DNA from: Bacteroidales bacterium UBA2295
Lineage (GTDB): Bacteria > Bacteroidota > Bacteroidia > Bacteroidales > Tenuifilaceae
NCBI GenBank assembly: GCA_002345825.1
Contig: DDWD01000160.1
Span: 31,495-95,494, forward strand
Reading direction: 5' to 3'
DNA length: 64,000 bases
Numbering within the stretch: position 1 is the stretch's first letter; the number at the start of each line of letters is the position of its first letter. Both the position numbers and the translations under genes were made by a program. The notes under the pieces are model-generated. The model saw only the letters and a program-made list of their open reading frames with translations, was not told the DNA's origin and did not search any database. Below are positions 25,947 through 35,772 of this stretch, piece by piece.

Positions 25947-28328
25947 ATGAATCTTACTAGTTTAAAGGGTATCCCCATCGCAATCCTATACGTATTGTTT
26001 AGTATTCAGGTTTATGCTTCGGACGATATTGTGTACCTGCAAAAAATTAGCAGCTGGGAGAATGTGACTGGCTTCGATATAAATGCTGCAGGCGACTATA
26101 TGGTTGTTTCAATGATGATAAATAACCGGGAGCAGCTTTATGAGAGCCGATTTGATGGTACTATCTGGGCCTATCCAACACCAATTGAATCCATCAATAG
26201 TTTTAATGGTAACACTTCAAATATAGGGGGGCCCTATCTGTATTTCAATGAGAATATTATATATTACCATGCTAACTTTCCCGGAGGGAAAGGGGGATAC
26301 GATATATACTATTCCACAAAAACTGAAGGGAAATGGAGCGAGCCCATTCCTATTGGCTCTCCAATTAGTAGCGAAAGGGATGAGTTTCACCCTTCGGTGC
26401 CTCCCGGATTGCAAAAATTTTACTTTTCTCGCGATAACCCATCCACCGATTTAAAAAAACCATCCCGCAGCCCAAATTGCGAGATCTTCTATTTATCTCA
26501 AATGCAATCATCAAAGGAATGGGGAACACCAAAACCCCTACATGATGTTGTAAATATTGGATGTCAGCGTGGGTTATACGTTAATAACGATGGAAAAACA
26601 ATCCTCTTCTCTTGTGTTGATCAGGAAAATCATAAGGAGGGATACAATATCTACTTTGCACGGGAGCTGCTTCCTGGATCATGGTTACTACCAGTTGCAA
26701 TCGAAGGAATAACCTCCGAGAAAACCAATCTAAACCCCAGAATAGTTGATGATTATATTTATTTTATTGTTCAAACCGAATCAAGAAAAGAAACAATTGC
26801 AAACATATACCGAACAAAACTGCCCAATCAGTATAAACCTCTGGAGCTAGTTGAAACTAAAGGAAAAATTTTACATCTCGAGAGCAAAAAACCATTGCAC
26901 TCGCCCCTTACGGTTTTCGACCCTATTACGCTATCGGTGCAGGGCGAATTCTATAGTGACCAGCAAACAGGGGAATACAAGATGTTGCTGCTCGACGATT
27001 CAAACTATATTGTTGATGTTCGCAATCAAGGGTTTTCTTTTGCCGGGTATCAAATCGATTATAGAAAAGACGAGAAGGTTACTAGCCCACCAGTAATTGA
27101 ACTTTTCGATGAGATTGATTTGGATATCCTGGTGTACGACAGTGAGATTTTCCGACCACTCGACGCAACGGTTTGGGTCGATGTTCTCTCCGATAATAAT
27201 AGACGAATTGATGCTGTAAACAAGGGGGAGGGTGTTTACTCGCTAAAATTACCTGTTGGGCATAATTATAAAATAAACTCAACAGCCAAAGGCTTTGAAG
27301 ATAATGGTTTTGAGTTTAACCTGTTTGGTGATATAATCTTTTCTCAATTTGAACGTAACCTTCCGCTCGATCCTAAGAAAAAACTCTTTGAAATATATGT
27401 TACCGATAATGAGACGAACAACCCCATAAATGCTGAGGTTACTTTTAAAAACCTTAATAGAGATGAGGTCATATCGTTCATAGCAGATGTGGAGGCAGAG
27501 GAACCTGCCGAGGCCCAGGTTTTCGATGATATGAGCGATTTGATGAAAATCCCCTTTAAGAACCCAACAAACCCATACAGCTTCGCTTTAATCATAGGCA
27601 ACGAGGACTACAATTCGTATCAGGTTGGATTGCAGAGTGAGGCCAACGTAGACTATGCCATTCGCGATGCCAATCTTTTTAAAGAGTATGCTCAAAATGT
27701 GCTTGGTGTTCCCACAGAGAACATAATGCTTATGCTGAATGCAAGGGCCATTGAGATGTACTCTGAGATAAAAAGGCTAACCAATATCATTAAATCGCTT
27801 GAGGGGAAAGCCGAGGTATTTGTTTACTACGCTGGACATGGCTTTCCCGATCCTCAAACGCGTGATCCCTATATAATACCCGTTGATGTATCTGGTTCAA
27901 GCTTACGATACGGAGTTAAGCTAACCGATTTATACAAAAGGCTATCGGAGCACCCGGCAAAGCGCGTAACCGTTTTCCTCGATGCCTGCTTTAGCGGTGG
28001 TGCTCGAAACGTTGGGCTTGTTTCAGCTCGTGCTATAAGGGTAAAGCCCAAGGAGGGTTTAGTACAAGGGAACCTGGTTGTGTTTTCGGCCACAAGTGAC
28101 AACCAAACGGCTCATCCATACCGAGATGAGGAACACGGATTATTTACATATTATTTAATAAGAAAGATTCGAGAAACACGAGGAAACATTACCTACAAGG
28201 AATTGTCCGATTATTTAAAGGAAACCGTTGCCATTCGTTCAATTCTGGTAAATAATGCAGAACAATCGCCCCAAATCAATGTAAGCCCATCGGTTGAGAA
28301 CAACTGGGCCGACTGGAAACTTAGGTAG
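25947..28328 (+). CDS. Exported caspase-like (peptidase C14) protein with PD40 repeats
   Basis: 793 aa. A signal peptide (cleavage near VYASDD) is followed by WD40-like PD40 beta-propeller repeats (about 30-310; for example YFSRDNPSTD and IYFARELLPGSWLLP). A middle region looks like carboxypeptidase-regulatory/Ig-like folds (about 320-530). The C-terminal caspase domain starts near 545 (NPYSFALIIGNEDY). The catalytic dyad is H631 (YYAGHGFP) and C681 (FLDACFSGG). C14 caspase-like peptidases cleave after Arg/Lys or Asp. Most bacterial ones are cytoplasmic, whereas this one has an export signal. The next two genes encode a WD40-OmpA protein and another exported protein in the same direction. No T9SS C-terminal domain is apparent. 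Confidence 0.88.
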   Translation: MNLTSLKGIPIAILYVLFSIQVYASDDIVYLQKISSWENVTGFDINAAGDYMVVSMMINNREQLYESRFDGTIWAYPTPIESINSFNGNTSNIGGPYLYFNENIIYYHANFPGGKGGYDIYYSTKTEGKWSEPIPIGSPISSERDEFHPSVPPGLQKFYFSRDNPSTDLKKPSRSPNCEIFYLSQMQSSKEWGTPKPLHDVVNIGCQRGLYVNNDGKTILFSCVDQENHKEGYNIYFARELLPGSWLLPVAIEGITSEKTNLNPRIVDDYIYFIVQTESRKETIANIYRTKLPNQYKPLELVETKGKILHLESKKPLHSPLTVFDPITLSVQGEFYSDQQTGEYKMLLLDDSNYIVDVRNQGFSFAGYQIDYRKDEKVTSPPVIELFDEIDLDILVYDSEIFRPLDATVWVDVLSDNNRRIDAVNKGEGVYSLKLPVGHNYKINSTAKGFEDNGFEFNLFGDIIFSQFERNLPLDPKKKLFEIYVTDNETNNPINAEVTFKNLNRDEVISFIADVEAEEPAEAQVFDDMSDLMKIPFKNPTNPYSFALIIGNEDYNSYQVGLQSEANVDYAIRDANLFKEYAQNVLGVPTENIMLMLNARAIEMYSEIKRLTNIIKSLEGKAEVFVYYAGHGFPDPQTRDPYIIPVDVSGSSLRYGVKLTDLYKRLSEHPAKRVTVFLDACFSGGARNVGLVSARAIRVKPKEGLVQGNLVVFSATSDNQTAHPYRDEEHGLFTYYLIRKIRETRGNITYKELSDYLKETVAIRSILVNNAEQSPQINVSPSVENNWADWKLR

Positions 28329-28435
28329 GACGAAATTAGTGTAAAGGAGTAAAAATGGATAGGCTTAAATATCGGTCAAAAGAGCATCCTCTGTCAGGCT
28401 GCTTGAAAACAAACAAAACCATTAATTATTCTAAT

Positions 28436-30280
28436 ATGAATAGAGTGATTTACCTTTTGTTTCTACTTATATGCAGTAACCAACTTTTTGCTCAGGTAGA
28501 TTTTAAAAGGGCGCTGGTAGAGGCAGGGCATTTCATTACCTGTTCACATTATAGTTTCGATGGCAAGTACCTTGCAACGGCTGGAACTGATAATAGATTA
28601 ATTATTCGCCAGGTGGAAACCGGTGAGATAATCAAACAGATGAACACCCAGAGCCCATTAAGATGTCTGAGATTTTCGTTGGACGGTAGAAACCTTTTTA
28701 CGGCAGGAAACGATAACAACATAGCCGTGTGGGATGTTGATGTGGGCAATGTAGTTCGCAGTTTTGTAGGGCACTCTGGCCCAGTTACCGCAATAGCAAT
28801 CAGCCTCAGCGGTAATTATATTGCATCGGGTGGCACCGATCATCAGGTAATAATTTGGGATATAGAAACAGGTCAATCAGTTCAAAGCCTTAGCGGATCA
28901 AACGCAACAATTACCTCCGTAGCATTTCATCCATACGGACAAAAAGTTATGGCTGGTTCCGACAATGGTTATGTTTACGTATGGGATGTTAAAACCGGAA
29001 AACTCGAGAATCAATTTATTGCAGAGGAAGGAGGCGTTAATACAATTGATGTTAGCCCAAACGGTAACTTTTTTGCCACTGGTGGAGCTGAAACAAAAAT
29101 TGGGATATGGAATGCGTACAGCTATGATCTTGAAAACACTATGTTTGGGCATATTGATACCGTTAATACTATTGGTTATAGTCCCGATGGGAGATTTATT
29201 GTGAGTGGTTCGCAGGATAAGTATATTTTAATTCGAAACCTAGGAACTGGCGAAATAGCGTTTCACTCCAATATGCAACAGCACATCATAACTTCGGTAG
29301 CTATTAATCCCAATGGTAGTGAATTTGCATCGTCGTCGGTACTTTCCGATACGCTGAAGATATGGGATTTATCCGCATTGAAAATTGTGCCTAAGCTTTA
29401 CCAAGTGCTGGGAAAGGAGGTTGAGGAAAAACCAAAGCCTATAATACAGTGGATAACAGAAGATAATAGGGAGAGTATAAGCCTAGGGTATGGGGTGAAA
29501 TACAAACTTTTAGCAAAGCAACCGGTAGAGAAGTTAAACGTGTATGTTAATGGCGAAAGACAGGTTAGTGAGGTGAATATTGAAGCGTCGCCTGATGAGT
29601 GGTGCGAGTTTGAAAGTATTGTATACCTAAACGATGGACCCAACGAGGTAAAGGTTGATCTTTTTTACGCCGATGGGATGGTGTCATTGGATGCGATTAA
29701 TATTAGTTACAATTTAGCTTTGGCCGACGAGTTAATTCAAGCTGCTCGAAAACGAAAAATAACAGTGTGGTTAAGGGAAACCGATGAATACGAGTACGTA
29801 GTTAGGGGGGCCGAAGGATACCTCTTTCATAGCGAAAAGATCAAGGTGGAGGAGAAGGAAGAGGCTAATATTGATGTTGAGTTGGTTCCACTACAAGAGG
29901 AGGTGTCCATTGTTCTAAATAACATTACATTCCCTACTAACTCAGCCGAGCTTACACCCGAGTCGTTTGTTGAGCTGGACAGGGTTGTCGATTTACTTAA
30001 AACAAACCCCAAGCTTACCATTGAAATTTCTGCCCATACCGATAATGTGGGGTCAGAGGCATACAATATGCTATTATCTAACCGAAGAGCACAATCGGTT
30101 GTGAACTACTTGCTTGATTACGATGTTGAGCCTGAAAGGCTGGTGGCTAAGGGTTATGGGCCTAAAAAGCCAATGGTGCCTAATACATCCGATGAGAATA
30201 GGGCAACCAACAGGCGGGTAGAGTTTAAAATTATTGACTTACCGGACAAACAAAACACGGAGAATAATGATGAGCTGTAA
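28436..30280 (+). CDS. WD40 repeat protein with OmpA-like peptidoglycan-binding domain
   Basis: 614 aa from the ATG at 28436, which places a clean signal peptide (MNRVIYLLFLLICSNQLFAQ) at the N-terminus; the frame is open further upstream but without an export signal. About seven WD40 repeats fill residues 25-300 (SFDGKYLATAGTDN, IAVWDVDVGN, IASGGTDHQVIIWDIETG and others), giving one propeller. A linker region contains Ig-like strands, and residues about 490-610 are an OmpA C-terminal domain (NNITFPTNSAELTP, SAHTDNVGS, NRRAQSVVNYL, ATNRRVEF), which binds peptidoglycan. This would fix a protein-interaction propeller to the cell wall in the periplasm. It follows the exported caspase gene and overlaps the next start, so the three genes probably form one operon. 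Confidence 0.9.
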   Translation: MNRVIYLLFLLICSNQLFAQVDFKRALVEAGHFITCSHYSFDGKYLATAGTDNRLIIRQVETGEIIKQMNTQSPLRCLRFSLDGRNLFTAGNDNNIAVWDVDVGNVVRSFVGHSGPVTAIAISLSGNYIASGGTDHQVIIWDIETGQSVQSLSGSNATITSVAFHPYGQKVMAGSDNGYVYVWDVKTGKLENQFIAEEGGVNTIDVSPNGNFFATGGAETKIGIWNAYSYDLENTMFGHIDTVNTIGYSPDGRFIVSGSQDKYILIRNLGTGEIAFHSNMQQHIITSVAINPNGSEFASSSVLSDTLKIWDLSALKIVPKLYQVLGKEVEEKPKPIIQWITEDNRESISLGYGVKYKLLAKQPVEKLNVYVNGERQVSEVNIEASPDEWCEFESIVYLNDGPNEVKVDLFYADGMVSLDAINISYNLALADELIQAARKRKITVWLRETDEYEYVVRGAEGYLFHSEKIKVEEKEEANIDVELVPLQEEVSIVLNNITFPTNSAELTPESFVELDRVVDLLKTNPKLTIEISAHTDNVGSEAYNMLLSNRRAQSVVNYLLDYDVEPERLVAKGYGPKKPMVPNTSDENRATNRRVEFKIIDLPDKQNTENNDEL

Positions 30281-32522
30281 AAGCATTTGCAAATCCTTTA
30301 TCCTAGCCCTTACCTTAAGCCTAATCGCTATAGGCGCACTTTATGGGCAAGCGCAAAGTTATGAAGATATTGTAGCGAGCTTAAATTCACTTACAAATGA
30401 GCAAGCATACACAAGGCTTTTCCATCATCAACAGCAAAACCCACATTTTGCCAACACATATATACAGTTAGGAAATTTGTCAGAAAAAATAGTTCGGGAG
30501 CTAGACCCTTTCAGAGAGCTGCATGCGGTGAACAAAAATATTGATAACGCAGTATTGTATTACGAGCTATATTATCTGTATATACAAAACAATGAAGTAC
30601 GGAAAAACAAGGTAGTGTATGCCAACATTCCCATTGAAGCGTCAGGATTTGCAACATCCAACGAGGGGGTTCTGAACTATGTGAAAAGCAGAATAGAGTA
30701 CTGTAAAGCTTTAAAAACCTCTCTCGAGTCGACCTATGCTGCTTTGGAAAAATCTAAAACACACTATAACAATTGCGTGCGTATTTTTAACAACATAAGC
30801 AAAAATTACGAGAACTACAACGAGGTTCTGCTTAAGGGAAACACCAATTTTTTGGGCACACTCCTGGAGTTAGAAACTGAGTACAACAGTACATTGGAAG
30901 AGTTTAAAGCTTACAAATCGTTACTTAAAGAAATTCCTTTGACAGGGTACAATCAGAATTACGAATTAGTACCCATCAGAACATTTAGGCTCGATGGGAT
31001 TACAAATAGCGACTTCCTTCAACAAAAGTTTACCCTATGGAATTACGGTGAATGGGTTAACCGCTACAGGCGCATATACCAAGATAATATTATTACGCTT
31101 AGGAGCGAGATTGACTCCATTCAACGTCAGTTCGATGATAATTTCGATATCATCAATGCGATGCCAAGTGCCAGTAGCGATTTTACCCTGAAATCATTCG
31201 ATGACCTTTTCCTATTCAGGTTAGGGCGTTTCGATAGCAATTCCCTTGTTCGAGAACTTTTTAATTACCAGGATAATAGACAATCCTTTTTGCTTCAAGC
31301 CAAAAACCCTTTAAACAATCCTACCGACAGCAGTTCTCAAATGATGCTTCGAAAGCTTCGCTTCTACTATAGGTTGGCTCAGAATTTAACCAAATCGCAG
31401 CAGGAACTTGAAAATTTTCGTGTAGCTATTTCTCCTGAGCGGATAGACCGATTTGAGGTGTTTTTTCAGCAATACTACCATGGCCAAAAGGGTTTAATAG
31501 ACTATTATAACAATCAGGATGTTCTGCTAAAAAGTATTTTTAATAGCGCGCTCAACAACCTTGCAATCTATCTGCAAAATGAGGAGGCACTAAAACAAAC
31601 TTACCCAATTGCACAAGGGCAAAAAGGTGTTAAAATTGCATTACAGCCAGCAGATACCTGCATTGCCAGTAAAAACCTTTCTTATGTTACAGAGGATGTG
31701 TATTATATAGAGGGACTCCCTGCTTACGTTTCGGGTCATATTAATAAATCGGAACGAAAAGTACCATTTGTAGCTAGCATATCGCCCAATTATGAGGTGA
31801 AGTGGATTAGGGAGTTGGATACCAGTTCCGAGGCGGATACTAAATTCACACAAATATCCTCAAAACTTGTTGGTTATGAGTCTGGGGTGTTGGTAATTGT
31901 TACAGCCGACAATACAATTGAAAGCGATACTTTAAGCCCAATGGGAAGACTTTTTGCAAATACGTTGATGCATTTCAATGGTGAAGGAGAAAAAATTTTC
32001 AGTCAAAAAATTAATAGTACTAGTTATCCCGTATATATTCGCTACGATGAAATAAATCGGTTATGCCATATGGCCTTTGGCCAAATGAACGATAACGACC
32101 CAAACATATTTAACAATGTTACTATTGTGCAAGCTGATTCGCTTGGGAGTGAGAGCTGGTCTCTACCGCTTCAGGTAACAGGAAGTTTTGCAGGAATGGT
32201 TAGGGGCGACAATCAGTTTGTTGCCTATTTGAACTATCAAGATCACGCTATAGAAGAAGCTGCTTTAGCACCCAGTAGGGGAAATACTCCTGGATTATTA
32301 GCTGTAACTATCTCTAACGAGGGTAGGTTGTTAGGATTTGAATCCTATAACTCCACCGAGAGTTTATATTTTAACCGTGTAGTTAGCTTATCGAGCAATG
32401 AGATCAATTTGCTAGGCAATGGAGTACAGCACAGCGATTCTAATGGAGCATTGAGATACCTAGTGCTTTCTACAAGCGGCGAAGTCCTCTTTAGCAATAT
32501 GACATTTAATGAAGGGGAGTAA
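30267..32522 (+). CDS. Large exported protein of unknown function
   Basis: 751 aa from the ATG at 30267 (an adjacent ATG at 30270 is also possible); this start overlaps the end of the WD40-OmpA gene by 14 bases and gives a signal peptide ending near ALYGQ. The first two thirds are predicted mostly alpha-helical with coiled-coil character (for example YAALEKSKTHYNNCVRIF and EIDSIQRQFDDNF). The last third, from about 470, is beta-rich, with repeated strand-turn patterns that could form a propeller. I recognise no family. The overlap and shared direction mean that it is probably made together with the caspase-like and WD40-OmpA proteins in the cell envelope. Confidence 0.75.
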   Translation: MMSCKSICKSFILALTLSLIAIGALYGQAQSYEDIVASLNSLTNEQAYTRLFHHQQQNPHFANTYIQLGNLSEKIVRELDPFRELHAVNKNIDNAVLYYELYYLYIQNNEVRKNKVVYANIPIEASGFATSNEGVLNYVKSRIEYCKALKTSLESTYAALEKSKTHYNNCVRIFNNISKNYENYNEVLLKGNTNFLGTLLELETEYNSTLEEFKAYKSLLKEIPLTGYNQNYELVPIRTFRLDGITNSDFLQQKFTLWNYGEWVNRYRRIYQDNIITLRSEIDSIQRQFDDNFDIINAMPSASSDFTLKSFDDLFLFRLGRFDSNSLVRELFNYQDNRQSFLLQAKNPLNNPTDSSSQMMLRKLRFYYRLAQNLTKSQQELENFRVAISPERIDRFEVFFQQYYHGQKGLIDYYNNQDVLLKSIFNSALNNLAIYLQNEEALKQTYPIAQGQKGVKIALQPADTCIASKNLSYVTEDVYYIEGLPAYVSGHINKSERKVPFVASISPNYEVKWIRELDTSSEADTKFTQISSKLVGYESGVLVIVTADNTIESDTLSPMGRLFANTLMHFNGEGEKIFSQKINSTSYPVYIRYDEINRLCHMAFGQMNDNDPNIFNNVTIVQADSLGSESWSLPLQVTGSFAGMVRGDNQFVAYLNYQDHAIEEAALAPSRGNTPGLLAVTISNEGRLLGFESYNSTESLYFNRVVSLSSNEINLLGNGVQHSDSNGALRYLVLSTSGEVLFSNMTFNEGE

Positions 32523-32618
32523 CGATTTTAGCACCCTCGGCACAAAAATCTCGAAATGTTATAGAGTAAATTCTTAAGCAAAAGAAATTTTCTTTTCAAA
32601 AACAGCTTGTTTTTTGGA

Positions 32619-32626
32619 TATATTTG
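32619..32626 (+). promoter_or_regulatory. -7 element upstream of ald
   Basis: TATATTTG matches TAnnTTTG; TTTC (32594-32597) 21 bases upstream is a weak -33 candidate. The leader to the ATG is about 80 bases. Confidence 0.5.
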
Positions 32627-32711
32627 TACTTGCTTTACAATAGCAAATTAGGGTATTATAACTTTTTGTTACATATACCGTAAGAATTAGCATTAAACTA
32701 ACTCTTGTTAT

Positions 32712-33929
32712 ATGACCCGTTTATCCTCATCACAAGAATTTTCATTTGTAAGAGGCTTGCTGCCTCAAGAAGAGATGCTCGAAGTGAGTAGGCAGAACAA
32801 AAAGCTAGTTATTGGTATACCCAAGGAGAGTGATGAGACTGAGAGCCGGATTCCCTTAACTCCCGAAGCGGTTGAACTTCTTGTTAACTGGGGTCACGAG
32901 ATTATTATCGAGGCAGAGGCTGGTAAACTGGCCAATTACACCGATCATGATTACAGTGAAAAAGGAGCTCAAATAGTTAAAACTAGCCCAGAGGTATTTA
33001 AGGCACAAATTATTCTTAAAATTTCGCCCCTGCTACCACACGAAATTAATTTGCTTACCGAAAATCAAGTGGTAATGTCCTCGTTGCAGCTTACACCCGA
33101 TGCCGGAAAGCAAATAAAGGGCCTTATGAAGAAGAAGGCCACTGCAATAGCCTTTGAAAGCATTCGCGACGATGATGGTGCTTACCCCGTAGTTCGGGCA
33201 ATGAGTTCAATTGCTGGAAGCACATCGATACTGGTAGCTGCAGAATACCTAAGCAATGTAAACGACGGGAAAGGCGTTATGCTTGGAGGCGTATCGGGAA
33301 TTACACCCACCGAAGTGGTAATACTTGGTGCTGGTACTGCAGGTGAATTTGCTGCCAGAGCAGCACTGGGGCTTGGTGCTAATGTTAAAATCTTTGATGA
33401 TTCAATAAAACGCTTAATGGAGCTGCAGGACATTCTGGGACAACGCCTGTACACATCAATATTTCACAGGCAGGTATTGGAAAGAGTATTAAAAACTGCC
33501 GATGTTGTTATTGGAGCTATTACTCCCGAGGAAACAAAGGGGCGACTCATGATTACGGAGGAGCAGGTAAAGCTCATGAAGAAGGGCTCAGTTATTGTCG
33601 ATTTAAGTATTGACAAGGGGGGGTGTTTCGAAACCTCTGAGGTTAGGAATCATACTGATCCTGCTTTTGTGAAGCATGGTGTAATTCACTATTGTGTGCC
33701 CAACATTACCGCCAGAGTTGCACGTACATCATCAATAGCAATGAGCAACGTATTTACTCCTTTGATAGCTGATATAGCCGATACCGGAGGGGTAAAGCAA
33801 CACCTAAAGGATGACCCAGGTCTAAGAAATGGGGTTTACATATACAACGGAATTCTTACCAACAGATATTTAGGCGGGCTCTACAACATCCCATCAAGTG
33901 ATATAAACCTGCTAATGGCAGCATTTTAG
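32712..33929 (+). CDS. ald: Alanine dehydrogenase
   Basis: 405 aa. An AlaDH/PNT N-terminal domain (VIGIPKESDETESRIPLTPEAVELL) and a Rossmann NAD-binding domain (VVILGAGTAGEFAARAALGLGANVKIFDDS) are clear, with the active-site region HYCVPNITARVARTSS. It interconverts L-alanine and pyruvate plus ammonia with NAD. The N-terminal 30 residues (MTRLSSSQEFSFVRG...) precede the domain and are typical of the longer Bacteroidota form. Monocistronic; its stop is 3 bases from the end of the convergent tonB-like gene. Confidence 0.93.
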   Translation: MTRLSSSQEFSFVRGLLPQEEMLEVSRQNKKLVIGIPKESDETESRIPLTPEAVELLVNWGHEIIIEAEAGKLANYTDHDYSEKGAQIVKTSPEVFKAQIILKISPLLPHEINLLTENQVVMSSLQLTPDAGKQIKGLMKKKATAIAFESIRDDDGAYPVVRAMSSIAGSTSILVAAEYLSNVNDGKGVMLGGVSGITPTEVVILGAGTAGEFAARAALGLGANVKIFDDSIKRLMELQDILGQRLYTSIFHRQVLERVLKTADVVIGAITPEETKGRLMITEEQVKLMKKGSVIVDLSIDKGGCFETSEVRNHTDPAFVKHGVIHYCVPNITARVARTSSIAMSNVFTPLIADIADTGGVKQHLKDDPGLRNGVYIYNGILTNRYLGGLYNIPSSDINLLMAAF

Positions 33930-33932
33930 CAA

Positions 33933-34727
33933 TTACTGCGCAACAAAAAGGTAGGTGATGCTTCCTCGCTGCCGCGATGGTGCTATATCCGAAACGGTGA
34001 ATACACTTTTGCGTGCCGCATCAATGGCGGCTTGGTTCATACAATCATCAATCACCGAGTTGGCCGGATCGATACTGGCACGGGCAACCGTACCATTGGG
34101 TTGTACTTCAATATCAACTACCACTTTTCCCCCATTCTCGCATTTGTATGCCGGTACAGGTAGTCGTAACGCTTTACGGTTTTCCAAAAAATAGCTAATA
34201 ACCGATGGGCCTTTGTACTGCGTTTCATCGGTGTTGATTATTTTTTTCTCAATATTGGGCACGTTAAGGGCTTCATCCGATTGTGACTCCTCCCATAGTT
34301 GCCTGTTCAGATCCATCTGCTCCCTGATGCGTTGGGCCTCCTGGTAAAGTTCATCCGCATCAATATTTTTCTCGTCGGATAGTCCGGGGTTGAGATCCTC
34401 CTTGGTGGCATCAACAGCAATGTTTTTAATGGCCTCGTACTCCTGCATAGGGTCTATTGCATCGTCAGGTAGGAGAGGTTGCTCAGGTTCGAGCTCAGGT
34501 TCGGGTGTAATTTCGTATTCCCTTTCAAAATCCACAAGCACCATAGTGTCGTGGAGGTGAGGCCGGCTTTTAAGTTCAAATACGAAGAAAAGAATGGTTA
34601 CTAGAAGATTAAGAGCAATGGTGCCCAGTATTCCAACTTTATGCCTGTTCCAAAGTATAAAGAACTGATGGGAAACCTCATCGAGCCAATCTTCGAAATG
34701 GGCAAATTTGTGGGAAAAACTTTTCAT
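33933..34727 (-). CDS. TonB-family energy transducer
   Basis: 264 aa from the ATG at 34727. A cytoplasmic N-terminus, one membrane helix (about 33-53, GTIALNLLVTILFFVFEL), a Pro/Glu-rich spacer (TPEPELEPEQPLLPDD) and a C-terminal TonB domain (GGKVVVDIEVQPNGTVARASIDPAN ... SITYLFVAQ). TonB couples inner-membrane proton motive force to outer-membrane receptors. exbB/exbD are not adjacent, so this is a stand-alone homologue. The upstream in-frame extension is rejected because it lacks a natural start and adds residues before the helix. Confidence 0.87.
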   Translation of the reverse strand: MKSFSHKFAHFEDWLDEVSHQFFILWNRHKVGILGTIALNLLVTILFFVFELKSRPHLHDTMVLVDFEREYEITPEPELEPEQPLLPDDAIDPMQEYEAIKNIAVDATKEDLNPGLSDEKNIDADELYQEAQRIREQMDLNRQLWEESQSDEALNVPNIEKKIINTDETQYKGPSVISYFLENRKALRLPVPAYKCENGGKVVVDIEVQPNGTVARASIDPANSVIDDCMNQAAIDAARKSVFTVSDIAPSRQRGSITYLFVAQ

Positions 34728-34815
34728 CGGCTGTGCTATAGACTGCAAAAATACTAAACCTAATGTGAATTCCCTTAGCATTTAAAAACATTGGAAGGGA
34801 ACCGTTTAGTTTAAG

Positions 34816-34845
34816 ACACAAAAAAGCCCCGTTTTTGCGGGGCTT
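34816..34845 (-). terminator. Rho-independent terminator (minus strand)
   Basis: Perfect 8-bp stem AAGCCCCG / CGGGGCTT (34824-34831 with 34838-34845), with a T-run on the minus strand directly after it (TTTTTTGTGTC). It lies 20 bases downstream of the minus-strand gene ending at 34865 and belongs to that gene. Confidence 0.9.
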
Positions 34846-34864
34846 AAGGGGAGTTATTTAGATG

Positions 34865-35704
34865 CTATTGGTAATTCTTTACAATCTGCTCGGTAAAACT
34901 ATCAATGGTTTTGGAATCGGTAGCGCCATAAAAATCGTAGTAGTATTCTATCAGGTATTTCTTGATATCGTCGTCGCTCATCTTCTGACGCTTGAGTATT
35001 GGAATAATGGTGTTAAACTCCTTAAGTAGGTCTTCCTTATCGACAAAAACTAGGGTGAATCGGGTTATCTCATTACCCCGCTTGGTGGTATTTTCGTATT
35101 CATAAACCGCCAAGTTCGATATCTCGTTCCCATCAATTGCACCGGCACTGCTAGTGAAAAGTTTGTCCTTTTCGAGCAGAAGGGTGTGCTGGTCATGGCC
35201 AATTTTTTTCGAAACAGGTTTATCGTCAACTCTATAGTAAAAAACAATGAACTTGTCATCGGACAGGGGGTACTTCTGATTGTTGAGGGGAACATTTACC
35301 GCATCGCCAATAACAGAAAACTTATCGTTGCCGAAATATTGTCTGAGATCCGAAATATCCTGCTGATTTGGATCGAACCGTGCCATCATCAAATTTCGCA
35401 TTCGGGTGGGAAGTGCGGCATCTTTTACGGTTGATGTAAGCATTTGGGGATCGCCATTCATTTGGGCTTCCTGAATTTTTATTTGGTATCGTCCCATCTC
35501 ATCGCCAATGGCTATTAAATAGCTGTCGAGACTTTCGAAAAGAAGGAACTCATCGGGGGCAAGAACATCCCCTGCTGCAACCTGTAGGCCGGTGCTTAAA
35601 ATGGTCACCTCACCATTCACTCTTGTAACGTGGTAAGCCTCCTGTGAGTAGGCATTAATTCCGAGGAGAGCTATTAGCGCAAAAACAAAGCTTATTGGTT
35701 TCAT
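34865..35704 (-). CDS. Exported hypothetical protein, FecR-like N-terminus
   Basis: 279 aa with a signal peptide (ALLGINAYSQ). Residues 25-75 (HVTRVNGEVTILSTGLQVAAGDVLAPDEFLLF) have the VxGxVxV...GD.L pattern of FecR/SLBB-like beta domains, suggesting a surface for sensing or binding. The rest is not recognised; it is charged and probably helical toward the end (KRQKMSDDDIKKYLIEYYYDFYG). Expressed from its own unit and closed by a good terminator. No neighbour indicates a role. Confidence 0.65.
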   Translation of the reverse strand: MKPISFVFALIALLGINAYSQEAYHVTRVNGEVTILSTGLQVAAGDVLAPDEFLLFESLDSYLIAIGDEMGRYQIKIQEAQMNGDPQMLTSTVKDAALPTRMRNLMMARFDPNQQDISDLRQYFGNDKFSVIGDAVNVPLNNQKYPLSDDKFIVFYYRVDDKPVSKKIGHDQHTLLLEKDKLFTSSAGAIDGNEISNLAVYEYENTTKRGNEITRFTLVFVDKEDLLKEFNTIIPILKRQKMSDDDIKKYLIEYYYDFYGATDSKTIDSFTEQIVKNYQ

Positions 35705-35772
35705 ATGTTTGAGATTTTTTATTTGGCAGTATGCATTTGTATATACAACTCTCGTACCAAAAGTATTAAAAC

